Of a stretch of 64,000 nucleotides of DNA, positions 35,690 to 44,244 are shown piece by piece (positions within the stretch are counted from its first letter, which is position 1; each line of letters begins with the position of its first letter). The position numbers and the translations under genes were made by a program. The DNA is from Neorhizobium populisoli (GTDB taxonomy: Bacteria; Pseudomonadota; Alphaproteobacteria; Rhizobiales; Rhizobiaceae), in contig NZ_JAHYCB010000009.1 of assembly GCF_019430945.1 (NCBI RefSeq), positions 124,001-188,000 on the forward strand, read 5' to 3'. Under the pieces are notes generated by a model that was given only the letters and a program-made list of their open reading frames with translations, was not told the DNA's origin and ran no database searches.

Positions 35690-35718
35690 TCTATCATTTT
35701 GGAGTGCCGCGTTTCAAG
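35690..35718 (-). promoter_or_regulatory. Possible housekeeping promoter of secB
   Basis: On the minus strand, CTTGAA (-35) and GATAGA (-10) are 17 bases apart and about 34 bases upstream of the secB start. CTTGAC-type -35 elements are usual in rhizobia. Confidence 0.35.
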
Positions 35719-35794
35719 GCCAAATGCCGAAACGGGCTTCCTCCATTCAAGAGTAGGTAAACATGCGTTGATCCCGAATAACAGGAACAGAGTA

Positions 35795-36382
35795 TCAGGG
35801 TTCCTCGGTTTTCGGCCCGGCCCAAGGAGAAGAGGAGCGCGGGGAGGAAGCGTTCGGCGGCGAAAGATTGGCCCCGGACGGATCGGGATTGCGATGAAAA
35901 TCCTCTTCGTCGAGATCGACGACCGGTCCCGCCTTGTCGTTGCCCTTGCTGCGCGCCGACCCCTGGTCTTCGGGAGGGCGGCTGTAGCGAAAGCCCGCGC
36001 CGGCGCTTGCAGCGCCTGTACGGGTGACGACGATGCGCCTGCCGATCTGCGCCCAGATGAAACTGCGCACCGCAGGAATAAGCAAGGCGAACCCGAGGAT
36101 GTCGGTCAGGAAGCCGGGCAGTAGAAGCAGGATGCCGGCGACCACGACCATCGCGCCGTGGACGAGCGCCTGGCCCGGCGCACGGCCTCTGCGGCTTTCG
36201 GCGGAAACGCGCCGAAGAAGCCGCATGCCCTGACGGCGCATCAGAAGCGCGCCGAGCAAAGCCGTACCGATCACCAGGGCGAGCGTCGCCCAGACGCCGA
36301 TCACCTTACCGACCAGAACGAAGCCGGCGATCTCTGCGAGCGGCCAGAGAAGGAGAAAAAGTGGCACGATGGAGAAACGCAT
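35795..36382 (-). CDS. fxsA: FxsA-family membrane protein
   Basis: A 195-residue inner-membrane protein of the FxsA family; E. coli FxsA eases exclusion of phage T7 by the F plasmid, and the cellular role is unknown. It has two N-terminal helices (LFLLLWPLAEIAGFVLVGKV and the next stretch), a cytoplasmic loop (MRRQGMRLLRRVSAESRRG) and a third helix (VVVAGILLLLPGFLTDILGF), then a polar, Ser/Pro-rich tail. I chose ATG at 36382 with AGGGA six bases upstream; the longer frame enters the promoter region. Divergent from the Tim44-domain gene. Confidence 0.9.
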   Translation of the reverse strand: MRFSIVPLFLLLWPLAEIAGFVLVGKVIGVWATLALVIGTALLGALLMRRQGMRLLRRVSAESRRGRAPGQALVHGAMVVVAGILLLLPGFLTDILGFALLIPAVRSFIWAQIGRRIVVTRTGAASAGAGFRYSRPPEDQGSARSKGNDKAGPVVDLDEEDFHRNPDPSGANLSPPNASSPRSSSPWAGPKTEEP

Positions 36383-36509
36383 TCCTGTTCCCTGTTGGAT
36401 ATTCGGAGAATTGCTCTCCGGCGCTGACGCCTTCGCTATTTGAATGATGAGCGGTTGCGGACTATATGAGAAGCTGCAACAAAAATTTAAACGCCAATTG
36501 CGGGTTAAG

Positions 36510-37208
36510 ATGGGCTCCAACGACTTTATAACACTCTTTTTCCTCGTCGCCGCTGTTCTGATTTTCCTGCAACTGCGCAGTGTTCTCGGCCGGCGGACTG
36601 GAAACGAGAAGCCGCCGGTAGATCCTTACAGCCCGCGCGACGTGGCCAAGAATCCGGGTGGGGACGACAGCAAGGTCGTCACCCTGCCGCGCAGGGATGC
36701 CGAAACCGAAGAACAGCGCTACGCGGATATCGACGCGGTGGCAAAACCGGATACGCCGCTCAATGCGGCTCTCCGCGATGTGGTAAAGGCCGATCCATCC
36801 TTCCGTCCGCGCGAGTTCCTGAACGGCGCCAAGATGGCCTATGAGATGATCGTCATGGCCTTCGCCGATGGTGACAGGAAGACGCTGAAGGGTCTTCTTT
36901 CCAAGGAAGTCTTTGACGGTTTCGATGCGGCGATCTCCGATCGCGAAAGCCGTGGCGAAGTGGTGAAATCCACCTTTGTCGGCATCGACAAGGCCGATCT
37001 CACCCATGCGGTGGTCAAGGATTCCGAAGAGCAGATCACCGTCCGTATCGTCAGCCAGCTGATTTCCGCCACCTATGACAAGGCCGGCACGTTGATCGAC
37101 GGCGATCAGGAATCGGTGGCCGAGGTCACCGACATCTGGACCTTCGCCCGCGATATCCGCTCCCGCGATCCGAACTGGAAGCTGGTCGCGACCGAATCCG
37201 AACAATGA
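36510..37208 (+). CDS. Tim44-domain protein, membrane-anchored
   Basis: A 232-residue protein with an N-terminal transmembrane anchor (FITLFFLVAAVLIFLQLRSV) and a C-terminal Tim44-like domain (from about 95, FRPREFLNGAKMAYEMIVMA). Bacterial Tim44 homologues such as TimA are membrane-bound and may assist protein insertion or folding; mitochondrial Tim44 recruits Hsp70 to the import channel. I chose ATG at 36510; the frame extends back to 36444. The stop overlaps the mltA start by four bases, coupling the two, and secB lies nearby, so an envelope-biogenesis grouping is plausible. Confidence 0.9.
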   Translation: MGSNDFITLFFLVAAVLIFLQLRSVLGRRTGNEKPPVDPYSPRDVAKNPGGDDSKVVTLPRRDAETEEQRYADIDAVAKPDTPLNAALRDVVKADPSFRPREFLNGAKMAYEMIVMAFADGDRKTLKGLLSKEVFDGFDAAISDRESRGEVVKSTFVGIDKADLTHAVVKDSEEQITVRIVSQLISATYDKAGTLIDGDQESVAEVTDIWTFARDIRSRDPNWKLVATESEQ

Positions 37209-38320
37209 GCGCGATACCGGATTTCGACCTGAAACAGGTTTCCTTCTCCGATCTTGTAGGATGGGAGAGGGATGACCCAGTGCCGCTGTTTGCGGGCATG
37301 CGGGCTTCGCTCGATCATATCCGTAATACCAAGCCTTATCGTAGCGGCTCCCTCGGCCTTACCGCCGGGGAGCTGGCTTCGTTTCTGGAAAAGGCCGATG
37401 GAGAGCTGCCAGATGCCGCTTCGGCCCGCGCCTTTTTCGAACAGCACTGCACGCCTTTCCTGATTTCCCGCAAAGACGGACGGCGCGGTTTCGTCACCGC
37501 TTTTTACGAGCCGGAAGTCGAGGTCTCGCCGACGCGAGACGACGTCTGGAAACACCCCTTCTATTTTCGTCCCGACGATCTCGTCGATCTCGACGAGACC
37601 AACCGCCCGGCGGGTTTGGACTCCGGCTACATGTTCGGCCGGCAGACGCCGGAAGGCATCGAGCCCTACCCGGATCGCGGCGAAATCGACCGCGGTTATC
37701 TGGAAGGCCGCGGACTGGAAATCGCCTATGCCAGGTCGAAGGTCGATGTCTTCTTCATCCATGTCCAGGGTGCCGCCCGGCTGAAATATCCGGATGGTCA
37801 TATCCGTCGTATCACCTATTCCGCCAAGGCCGGCCATCCCTTCTCGCCGATCGGCAAGCTTTTGATCGACCGTGGCGAGATCGATCCGGCGAAGATTTCG
37901 ATGCAGAGCATCCGCACCTGGCTTTCTGAGAATCCGGCTAAGGTTGATGAGGTCCTCTGGCATAACCGGTCCTATATCTTCTTCCGGGAGGCCGACGTTT
38001 CCGATCCGTCACTGGGTCCGGTGGCCGCAGCCAAGGTGCCGCTGATCCCCGGCCGTTCGCTGGCCGTCGACCGCCAGATCCACACATTCGGCTTTCCGTT
38101 CTTCATCTGCTCCGAAACGCTCACCCATCTCGATGGCGGCGCACCCTTCGGCAGGCTGATGCTGGCGCTCGATACCGGCTCGGCGATCGTCGGTCCGGCG
38201 CGCGGCGACATCTTCACCGGCTCCGGTTTCGAAGCCGGAGAGCTCGCGGGCACGGTGCGCAACGATGCAGACTTCTATATTCTCGTCCCGAATGAAGCCG
38301 CCGGCAGATACGGCGCCTAA
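37205..38320 (+). CDS. mltA: Membrane-bound lytic murein transglycosylase A (MltA)
   Basis: MltA cleaves peptidoglycan to anhydromuropeptides. The 371-residue protein has the family's central region (GYLEGRGLEIAYARSKVDVF, HVQGAARLKYPDG) and the C-terminal 3D domain with the catalytic aspartate region (LALDTGSAIVGPARGDIFTG). The odd point is the N-terminus: MSAIPDFDLKQVSFSDLVGW shows no signal peptide or lipobox although the substrate is periplasmic. The ATG at 37205 overlaps the Tim44-domain gene, so a start further upstream would deeply overlap it. Either export is unusual or the true start differs. Confidence 0.92.
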   Translation: MSAIPDFDLKQVSFSDLVGWERDDPVPLFAGMRASLDHIRNTKPYRSGSLGLTAGELASFLEKADGELPDAASARAFFEQHCTPFLISRKDGRRGFVTAFYEPEVEVSPTRDDVWKHPFYFRPDDLVDLDETNRPAGLDSGYMFGRQTPEGIEPYPDRGEIDRGYLEGRGLEIAYARSKVDVFFIHVQGAARLKYPDGHIRRITYSAKAGHPFSPIGKLLIDRGEIDPAKISMQSIRTWLSENPAKVDEVLWHNRSYIFFREADVSDPSLGPVAAAKVPLIPGRSLAVDRQIHTFGFPFFICSETLTHLDGGAPFGRLMLALDTGSAIVGPARGDIFTGSGFEAGELAGTVRNDADFYILVPNEAAGRYGA

Positions 38321-38329
38321 GGGAAGATC

Positions 38330-38932
38330 ATGAAGGGCGGCCGAAAACTCGATCCGGAAGAACGCATGCTCTGGGGCAAGGTGGCGAAATCCGCCCACGC
38401 GCTTCCCGGCCGCATGAAGCAGATTCTCGAATTCGAGCAGGAAGAGGAAGCGCGGCTTGTCGCCGAAGAGCGGGCCCGAGAACAGGCAAGGCAGGCGGCA
38501 AAGCCGAAACCACCACCGCGCCTGATCACTCAGGTCGTCGATATACCCGTTTCCCTTCCGGCCAAGCGCCCGATCACCCAACACCAGCCTCTCGAAAAAC
38601 CGGTCAAGAAAAAGCTCGCCAAAGGCCGGCTACCGATCGAGGCGCGGCTTGATCTTCACGGGCTTTATCAGGACGAGGCGCACGATCTTCTGCTGGATTT
38701 CCTGCTGCGCGCCTGGGACCGCGGCTTGCGGCATGTTCTGGTGATCACCGGCAAGGGCAGCTCGATGGGCAGCGAAGGCGCACTCCGCCGTGCCGTGCCG
38801 TTGTGGTTCTCCAAGGCTGAATTCCGCATTCTGATCTCGTCCTACGAATGGGCGGCGCGCCATCATGGTGGCGAGGGCGCCATGTATGTGCGGCTGTCGC
38901 GTGGGACGAACAGGTTTTCGGGACATGAATAG
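38330..38932 (+). CDS. Smr/MutS2-domain endonuclease-like protein
   Basis: A 200-residue protein with a basic, helical N-terminus (to about 100) and a C-terminal Smr domain (LDLHGLYQDEAHDLLLDFL, then VITGKGSSMGSEGALRRAV). The LDxH and GKG motifs are the Smr hallmarks. Stand-alone Smr proteins are nicking endonucleases for branched DNA or RNA in characterised cases; the substrate here is unknown. It begins ten bases after mltA, so mltA and this gene are probably cotranscribed with the Tim44-domain gene. Confidence 0.9.
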   Translation: MKGGRKLDPEERMLWGKVAKSAHALPGRMKQILEFEQEEEARLVAEERAREQARQAAKPKPPPRLITQVVDIPVSLPAKRPITQHQPLEKPVKKKLAKGRLPIEARLDLHGLYQDEAHDLLLDFLLRAWDRGLRHVLVITGKGSSMGSEGALRRAVPLWFSKAEFRILISSYEWAARHHGGEGAMYVRLSRGTNRFSGHE

Positions 38933-39115
38933 CAGCGGCCTGCATAGGGCATGTAACGGTGCGCCTGGCCAATCTCCCACCGTGAGGAGGGGATCATCGG
39001 GATTTCGACGTACCGGCGCCATCCGCTATGCGACGGTTTTGCCGCTAGTGGGAAGCGAGGTTCATACGACGCCGGTGGATGATAGGCTTAGCGCACCAAA
39101 CCGTGGGAGCGGCAA

Positions 39116-39481
39116 TTGACGCCCTTCGGCCAGATGCTGCGCGAACTGCGCAAGCGCAAGGGCGTCACTCAGAAGGATCTCGCTGCGGCGATCGGTGTCA
39201 CCCCGGCCTATCTTTCGGCGCTGGAGCACGGCAAGCGCGGCAGCCCGACATTCGAACTGCTGCAGCGGATCGCCGGTTATTTCAACGTCATCTGGGACGA
39301 GGCGGAGGAATTGTTCCGTCTGGGGCAGACCTCGCATCCCAAGGTCATGCTCGATACGGCGGGTCTGCCGGCTGCCTACACCGCCCTCGCAAACGATCTG
39401 GCGCGGGCGATTCGCACTTTGTCGCCGGACGTGATAGAGGAACTTCACATCATCCTGAAAAAAGGGCGTCTGCCCGGTTGA
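39116..39481 (+). CDS. XRE-family helix-turn-helix regulator
   Basis: A 121-residue protein with an N-terminal Cro/C1-type HTH (about 5-60, LRELRKRKGVTQKDLAAAIG and PAYLSALEHGKRG). The C-terminal part (DTAGLPAAYTALANDLARAI) may mediate dimers. The start is TTG at 39116 with GGGAG eight bases upstream; no suitable ATG is present. It lies 150 bases before gyrB in the same direction; in rhizobia I recall a small HTH gene here. No operator is recognised. Confidence 0.85.
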   Translation: MTPFGQMLRELRKRKGVTQKDLAAAIGVTPAYLSALEHGKRGSPTFELLQRIAGYFNVIWDEAEELFRLGQTSHPKVMLDTAGLPAAYTALANDLARAIRTLSPDVIEELHIILKKGRLPG

Positions 39482-39529
39482 TTTTCAGGATGCATCCACG
39501 GCTTATCCGCCGCTTTCACTCGGCTCAAC

Positions 39530-39558
39530 CTTTAGAAACCGCCTTCAATTCCCTATAT
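39530..39558 (+). promoter_or_regulatory. Possible promoter of gyrB
   Basis: CTTTAG (-35, 39530-39535) and CTATAT (-10, 39553-39558) are 17 bases apart, 75 bases upstream of the gyrB ATG. The -10 is a good rhizobial match; the -35 is weak. Confidence 0.35.
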
Positions 39559-39633
39559 TCCAAGGGTGGAATGGCGGTGATTCGCTCGAATGATCCGTTA
39601 GACCGGCACCTTTAACGAACTGGAAGATAATTG

Positions 39634-42069
39634 ATGACCGATACACCCGTCAGCGAGAATGGCGCGAGTGCCGAATACGGTGCCGACTCGATCAAGGTTC
39701 TGAAGGGCCTCGATGCCGTCCGCAAGCGTCCAGGCATGTATATCGGCGACACCGATGACGGTTCCGGCCTGCACCATATGGTCTACGAAGTCGTCGATAA
39801 CGCGATCGACGAAGCGCTGGCCGGCCATGCCGACCTGGTGACGGTGACGCTGAACGCCGACGGTTCGGTTTCGGTGACCGACAACGGCCGCGGCATTCCA
39901 ACCGACATTCACAAGGACGAAGGCGTTTCGGCCGCCGAAGTCATCATGACCCAGCTGCATGCCGGCGGTAAGTTCGACCAGAACTCCTACAAGGTTTCCG
40001 GCGGCCTGCACGGCGTCGGCGTTTCGGTGGTCAACGCGCTCTCCGTCTGGCTTAAGCTGCGCATCCGCCGCAACAACAAGGTCCACCAGATTTCCTTCAC
40101 TCACGGCGTCGCAGACGCGCCGCTGGAAGTGGTCGGCGAATATGAAGGCCGTTCGGGCACCGAGGTGATCTTCCTCGCCAGCTCGCAGACCTTCACCATG
40201 ACCGAATACGATTACAATACTTTGGAGCATCGCCTGCGCGAGCTCGCATTCCTGAATTCCGGCGTTCGAATCCGGCTCACCGACAAGCGGAAGCCGGATA
40301 TCAAGGAAGAGGAAATGCTTTATGACGGCGGCCTCGAAGCCTTCGTCCGTTATCTCGACCGTTCCAAGAAGCCGCTGGTTGACAAGCCGGTCACCATCAA
40401 GGGCGAAAAGGACGGCATGACCGTTGAAGTGGCGATGTGGTGGAACGACAGCTACCACGAAAACGTCCTCTGCTTCACCAACAACATCCCGCAGCGCGAT
40501 GGCGGCACGCATATGGCCGGTTTCCGTGGCGCCCTGACCCGCCAGGTCACGTCCTATGCGGACAGTTCCGGCATCACCAAGAGGGAAAAGGTGACGCTGC
40601 AGGGCGAAGACTGCCGCGAAGGCCTGACCGCCGTCCTCTCCGTCAAGGTTCCGGATCCGAAGTTCTCCTCGCAGACCAAGGACAAGCTGGTCTCCTCGGA
40701 AGTCCGCCCGGTCGTCGAAAGCCTCGTCAACGAAGCGCTCAGCACCTGGTTCGAAGAACATCCGACTGAAGCGAAGATCCTCGTCGGCAAGGTTGTCGAA
40801 GCCGCTGTTGCCCGCGAGGCGGCCCGCAAGGCCCGCGAACTGACGCGCCGCAAGGGTGTGCTGGACATCGCCTCGCTGCCCGGCAAGCTCGCCGACTGCT
40901 CGGAACGCGATCCCGCCAAGTCCGAAGTGTTTCTCGTCGAAGGTGACTCCGCCGGCGGTTCGGCCAAGCAGGGCCGTTCGCGCGAAAACCAGGCTATTCT
41001 GCCCTTGCGCGGAAAAATCCTCAATGTCGAGCGGGCCCGTTTTGACAAGATGCTGGGCAGCCAGGAAATCGGCACGCTGATCACCGCGCTTGGCACTTCG
41101 ATCGGCAAGGACGAATTCAACGCCGACAAGCTGCGTTACCACAAGATCATCATCATGACGGATGCAGACGTCGACGGCGCCCATATCCGTACCCTGCTTC
41201 TGACGTTCTTCTTCCGCCAGATGCCGGAATTGATCGAACGCGGCCATATCTATATCGCCCAGCCGCCGCTTTATAAGGTGACCCGCGGCAAGTCGATCCA
41301 GTACCTGAAGAACGAAGGCGCGCTGGAAGAATATCTGATCACCATGGGCCTGGAAGAAACGACGCTGACGCTCGGTTCGGGCGAAGTGCGTGCCGGCCAG
41401 GACGTGCGCGAAGTCATCCAGGATGCGCTGCGTTTGCGCACCCTGATCGACGGCCTGCATTCCCGCTACAATCGTTCGATCATCGAACAGGCGGCGATTG
41501 CCGGCGCGCTTAACCCGGAACTCACCGACAACCCGGAACGTGCCCAGCAGACCGCTGACGAAGTCGCACGTCGCCTCGACATGATTGCCGAGGAGACCGA
41601 ACGCGGCTGGACCGGCCACGTCACGGCCGAAGGCGGTCTACGTTTCGAGCGTATGGTGCGCGGCGTCAAGGAAGCGGCCTTTGTCGACGTGGCGCTGATC
41701 GGTTCGGCCGATGCCCGCCATATCGACCAGATGTCCGCTCGCCTGCAGGAAATCTATCGCACGCCGCCGGTGCTGGCGCGCAAGGACGGTTCCCAGGAAA
41801 TGTCCGGACCGCGTGCGCTTCTGGATGCGATCTTCGCCTCCGGCCGCAAAGGTCTTTCCATGCAGCGTTATAAAGGCCTTGGTGAGATGAATGCCGACCA
41901 GCTTTGGGAAACCACGCTCGATCCGAACGTCCGCTCGCTGCTGCAGGTCCGCGTCAACGACGCGACCGATGCCGACGGCCTCTTCTCCCGCCTGATGGGC
42001 GACGAAGTCGAGCCGCGCCGCGAATTCATTCAGGAAAACGCGCTGAGCGTTGCGAACCTGGATATTTAA
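39634..42069 (+). CDS. gyrB: DNA gyrase subunit B
   Basis: The ATPase subunit of DNA gyrase, which introduces negative supercoils. The 811-residue protein has the GHKL ATPase domain (KRPGMYIGDT, VVDNAIDEALAG, DNGRGIP, GGLHGVGVSVVNALS), the transducer domain, and the TOPRIM domain with EGDSAGGSAKQGR (Glu436) and DADVDGAHIR, ending in the tail typical of the GyrB C-terminus. ATG at 39634 is preferred over the adjacent TTG at 39631. A terminator follows at 42190. Placement close to oriC is typical. Confidence 0.98.
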   Translation: MTDTPVSENGASAEYGADSIKVLKGLDAVRKRPGMYIGDTDDGSGLHHMVYEVVDNAIDEALAGHADLVTVTLNADGSVSVTDNGRGIPTDIHKDEGVSAAEVIMTQLHAGGKFDQNSYKVSGGLHGVGVSVVNALSVWLKLRIRRNNKVHQISFTHGVADAPLEVVGEYEGRSGTEVIFLASSQTFTMTEYDYNTLEHRLRELAFLNSGVRIRLTDKRKPDIKEEEMLYDGGLEAFVRYLDRSKKPLVDKPVTIKGEKDGMTVEVAMWWNDSYHENVLCFTNNIPQRDGGTHMAGFRGALTRQVTSYADSSGITKREKVTLQGEDCREGLTAVLSVKVPDPKFSSQTKDKLVSSEVRPVVESLVNEALSTWFEEHPTEAKILVGKVVEAAVAREAARKARELTRRKGVLDIASLPGKLADCSERDPAKSEVFLVEGDSAGGSAKQGRSRENQAILPLRGKILNVERARFDKMLGSQEIGTLITALGTSIGKDEFNADKLRYHKIIIMTDADVDGAHIRTLLLTFFFRQMPELIERGHIYIAQPPLYKVTRGKSIQYLKNEGALEEYLITMGLEETTLTLGSGEVRAGQDVREVIQDALRLRTLIDGLHSRYNRSIIEQAAIAGALNPELTDNPERAQQTADEVARRLDMIAEETERGWTGHVTAEGGLRFERMVRGVKEAAFVDVALIGSADARHIDQMSARLQEIYRTPPVLARKDGSQEMSGPRALLDAIFASGRKGLSMQRYKGLGEMNADQLWETTLDPNVRSLLQVRVNDATDADGLFSRLMGDEVEPRREFIQENALSVANLDI

Positions 42070-42080
42070 GGTTCACGGTG

Positions 42081-42175
42081 GCCGTCATGCTTGGGCCTGT
42101 CCCGAGCATCTATCTACGCCTACCGTGTGGCGGACGGTTTAGATCCTCAGCACAAGGCCGAGGATGACGGCAGTG
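42081..42175. repeat. Imperfect palindromic intergenic repeat after gyrB
   Basis: The left arm (GCCGTCATGCTTGGGCCTGT, then CCCGAGCATCT) and right arm (AGATCCTCAGCAC, then AAGGCCGAGGATGACGGC) are about 70% complementary. The GTCATCCTCGG-type arm resembles a dispersed repeat family of rhizobial genomes. Confidence 0.55.
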
Positions 42176-42189
42176 AAGCTAAGAAATAT

Positions 42190-42222
42190 AAAAACGGCGG
42201 CCCAATGCAGGCCGCCGTTTTT
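42190..42222. terminator. Terminator between gyrB and nitroreductase gene
   Basis: AAAAACGGCGGCC (42190-42202) pairs with GGCCGCCGTTTTT (42210-42222) around a seven-base loop; usable from both directions. Confidence 0.92.
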
Positions 42223-42240
42223 ATTTGTCTAGCTGAAAAA

Positions 42241-42256
42241 TGTTTCACGTGAATCT
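42241..42256. other. parS-like site (14/16), left of an inverted pair
   Basis: TGTTTCACGTGAATCT. Together with 42270-42285 it forms a 15-base inverted repeat separated by 15 bases. Intergenic. Confidence 0.8.
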
Positions 42257-42269
42257 TTCCTGTGGATAT

Positions 42270-42285
42270 GGATTCACGTGAAACA
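42270..42285. other. parS-like site (14/16), right of an inverted pair
   Basis: GGATTCACGTGAAACA. Central CACGTG is intact. Intergenic, 11 kb right of oriC. Confidence 0.8.
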
Positions 42286-42310
42286 ATCGTTAACCGGCAA
42301 AAGGGGCGTC

Positions 42311-42910
42311 TCATGCCTCGCCGGTGAACTTCCCATCGAAGGCAATCTCGGAAACATGTTTGCGCTTGCTTGGCACTTCGCGCTCGGCAAGGTCGTCGGG
42401 CAGGGTGCTCTTGTCCGCGATCCGCCCGATCGCCGCTGCCGCTTCCGGACGGTAGCCCTCCGGCAATCCCAACACCTCGACGGCTTTTTCCTTGTCGAAA
42501 CCTTCCATGCCATGCGCATGGTAGCCGAGCTTCATGGCCTGGCAGATGACCGAGAACCATGCGGCGCCTGTATCGTAGGAATGGGTATAGGCAGTCTTGT
42601 GCTCGCCATCTTGAGCGACGCGATAGGTCTTCGAAACGACGACCAGCAGGGCAGCGGCATTTTTCGCCCAACGCTGGTTACCCGGCGAAATAATGTCGAG
42701 AATGACATCGAAGGACGGCGTGCCGCGCAGGCCGTAAACGAACCGCCAAGGCTGGTTGTTGCCGGAAGAGGGCGCCCAGTGCGCGGCGTCGAGAATAGTC
42801 AGGATCGTCTCCTGATCCATCGTCTCTTCGGTGAAGGCGCGCGGTGACCAGCGGTCGAGAAAGAACGTATCGATCGGAAATTCCGACTCGCGGGTATTGC
42901 TGCTGGTCAT
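42311..42910 (-). CDS. Nitroreductase-family flavoprotein
   Basis: A 199-residue FMN-dependent oxidoreductase of the nitroreductase family. The motif RWSPRAFTEETMDQETI marks the start of the fold, and WAPSSGNNQPWRFVYG is the FMN-binding block. The physiological substrate (quinones, nitroaromatics or other) cannot be read. I chose ATG at 42910 with GAGGAT just upstream; the frame continues to 43138, but that part overlaps the neighbour's leader. Divergent from the FAH-family gene, convergent on gyrB. Confidence 0.9.
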   Translation of the reverse strand: MTSSNTRESEFPIDTFFLDRWSPRAFTEETMDQETILTILDAAHWAPSSGNNQPWRFVYGLRGTPSFDVILDIISPGNQRWAKNAAALLVVVSKTYRVAQDGEHKTAYTHSYDTGAAWFSVICQAMKLGYHAHGMEGFDKEKAVEVLGLPEGYRPEAAAAIGRIADKSTLPDDLAEREVPSKRKHVSEIAFDGKFTGEA

Positions 42911-43092
42911 AGTATCCTCATGGTGTTGAATGATTGGGAGGCGGGAGGTTTTGAAAATAGACCGCACCACCGGCTTGGCAACAGATTTCCGGCCGAGAGA
43001 ACCCGCCAGGAGAACTGGTAAGGCCGATTTCGGCGTGACAAGCTTGAGCGCATGTTTCATAACCTCTCGAAATCCAAGTGGAGGACTATCCT

Positions 43093-43935
43093 TTGAAACT
43101 GATGCGCGTTGGTGAGCTGGGCCAGGAAAAGCCGGCAATTCTTGATGGCAACGGCAAGATCCGTGATCTGTCCGGCCATGTGGCGGATATCGGTGGCGCG
43201 GCGATTTCGCCAGAAGGCCTGACGAAAATTGCCGCCCTGAACCTCGAAAGCCTGCCGGAACTGCAGGCCGGCCGTATCGGCGCCTGTGTCTCCGGCACCG
43301 GCAAGTTCATCTGCATCGGCCTCAACTATTCCGACCATGCCGCCGAAACCGGCGCGACCGTTCCGCCGGAGCCGATCATCTTCATGAAGGCTACCTCGGC
43401 GATTGTCGGTCCCAACGACAACGTCGTCATTCCGCGCGGTTCGGAAAAGACCGACTGGGAAGTCGAGCTCGGCGTGATCATTGGTAAGACCGCAAAATAC
43501 GTTTCTGAAGCAGACGCGATGGATTACGTCGCCGGTTACTGCCTGACCAACGACGTTTCCGAACGCGCCTTCCAGTCCGAGCGCTCCGGCCAGTGGACCA
43601 AGGGCAAGTCCTGCGACACGTTTGGCCCGATCGGTCCCTGGCTGGTTACCGCCGATGAAGTCGCCGATCCGCAGAACCTCGGCATGTGGCTGACGGTCAA
43701 TGGCGAGAAGGTGCAGAACGGTTCGACCAAGACCATGGTCTACGGCGTTCGTTACCTGGTCTCCTATCTCAGCCAGTTCATGTCGCTGCATCCGGGCGAT
43801 GTCATCTCCACCGGCACGCCTCCGGGCGTCGGTCTCGGCATGAAGCCGCAGCGCTTCCTGAAGGCTGGCGACGTGGTGGAGCTCGGCATCGATGGCCTCG
43901 GCACCCAGAAACAGACCTTCGTTGCCGATATCTGA
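43093..43935 (+). CDS. Fumarylacetoacetate hydrolase-family enzyme (ureidoglycolate lyase-like)
   Basis: A 280-residue FAH-superfamily protein. The C-terminal catalytic core includes GLNYSDHAAETGATVPPEPI, the metal-binding E-x-E region (DWEVELGVIIGKTAKYV), and STGTPPGVGLGM. Family members of this length are often annotated ureidoglycolate lyase or 2-hydroxymuconate-type hydrolase; I cannot fix the substrate. I chose TTG at 43093 (MKLMRVGELG) because GGAGG lies eight bases upstream; the frame opens at a GTG at 43078. A hairpin terminator follows. Confidence 0.88.
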   Translation: MKLMRVGELGQEKPAILDGNGKIRDLSGHVADIGGAAISPEGLTKIAALNLESLPELQAGRIGACVSGTGKFICIGLNYSDHAAETGATVPPEPIIFMKATSAIVGPNDNVVIPRGSEKTDWEVELGVIIGKTAKYVSEADAMDYVAGYCLTNDVSERAFQSERSGQWTKGKSCDTFGPIGPWLVTADEVADPQNLGMWLTVNGEKVQNGSTKTMVYGVRYLVSYLSQFMSLHPGDVISTGTPPGVGLGMKPQRFLKAGDVVELGIDGLGTQKQTFVADI

Positions 43936-44244
43936 GCGACCGGATTTCGCCTCGCCCTTGCGAAATGCGAATAACCTATAAGTGATGAGGGACCCGTGTT
44001 GCAGTGCGACACGGGTCCTTAACCACTCTTGGAAGACGGAACCTTAAGGCTTACATGCCATTGTAAGGACACCAGATGATCTGGGCGTTACCGCTCTTTC
44101 CCCTTGCCCCAGCCGGGCTCACCCATCGGAACCCCCCGAATGTTGCACCGCGATAGAAACGTGTTAGCCTATTCCCGTCCTGCCGCTGAACCGACCGGTT
44201 CGATTTCGAACCCGCTGGCGGAACTGACGAGAGGGGGCACATCG
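43936..44244. other. Intergenic region before phaZ
   Basis: This 309-base gap holds the hairpin at 43990, a small stem (CTTAC/GTAAG around 44048-44066) and the phaZ leader with its ribosome binding site. A TTGCAC / TAGCCT pair near 44143-44170 might be a promoter. No gene seen. Confidence 0.4.
43990..44020 (+). terminator. Hairpin after the FAH-family gene
   Basis: GGACCCGTGT (43990-43999) pairs perfectly with ACACGGGTCC (44009-44018). The following sequence TTAACC is not T-rich, so efficiency is uncertain. Confidence 0.65.

Noticed and set aside
39598..41619. 673-codon minus-strand open frame across gyrB
   Set aside because: Antisense shadow of gyrB; no ribosome binding site or recognisable domain.
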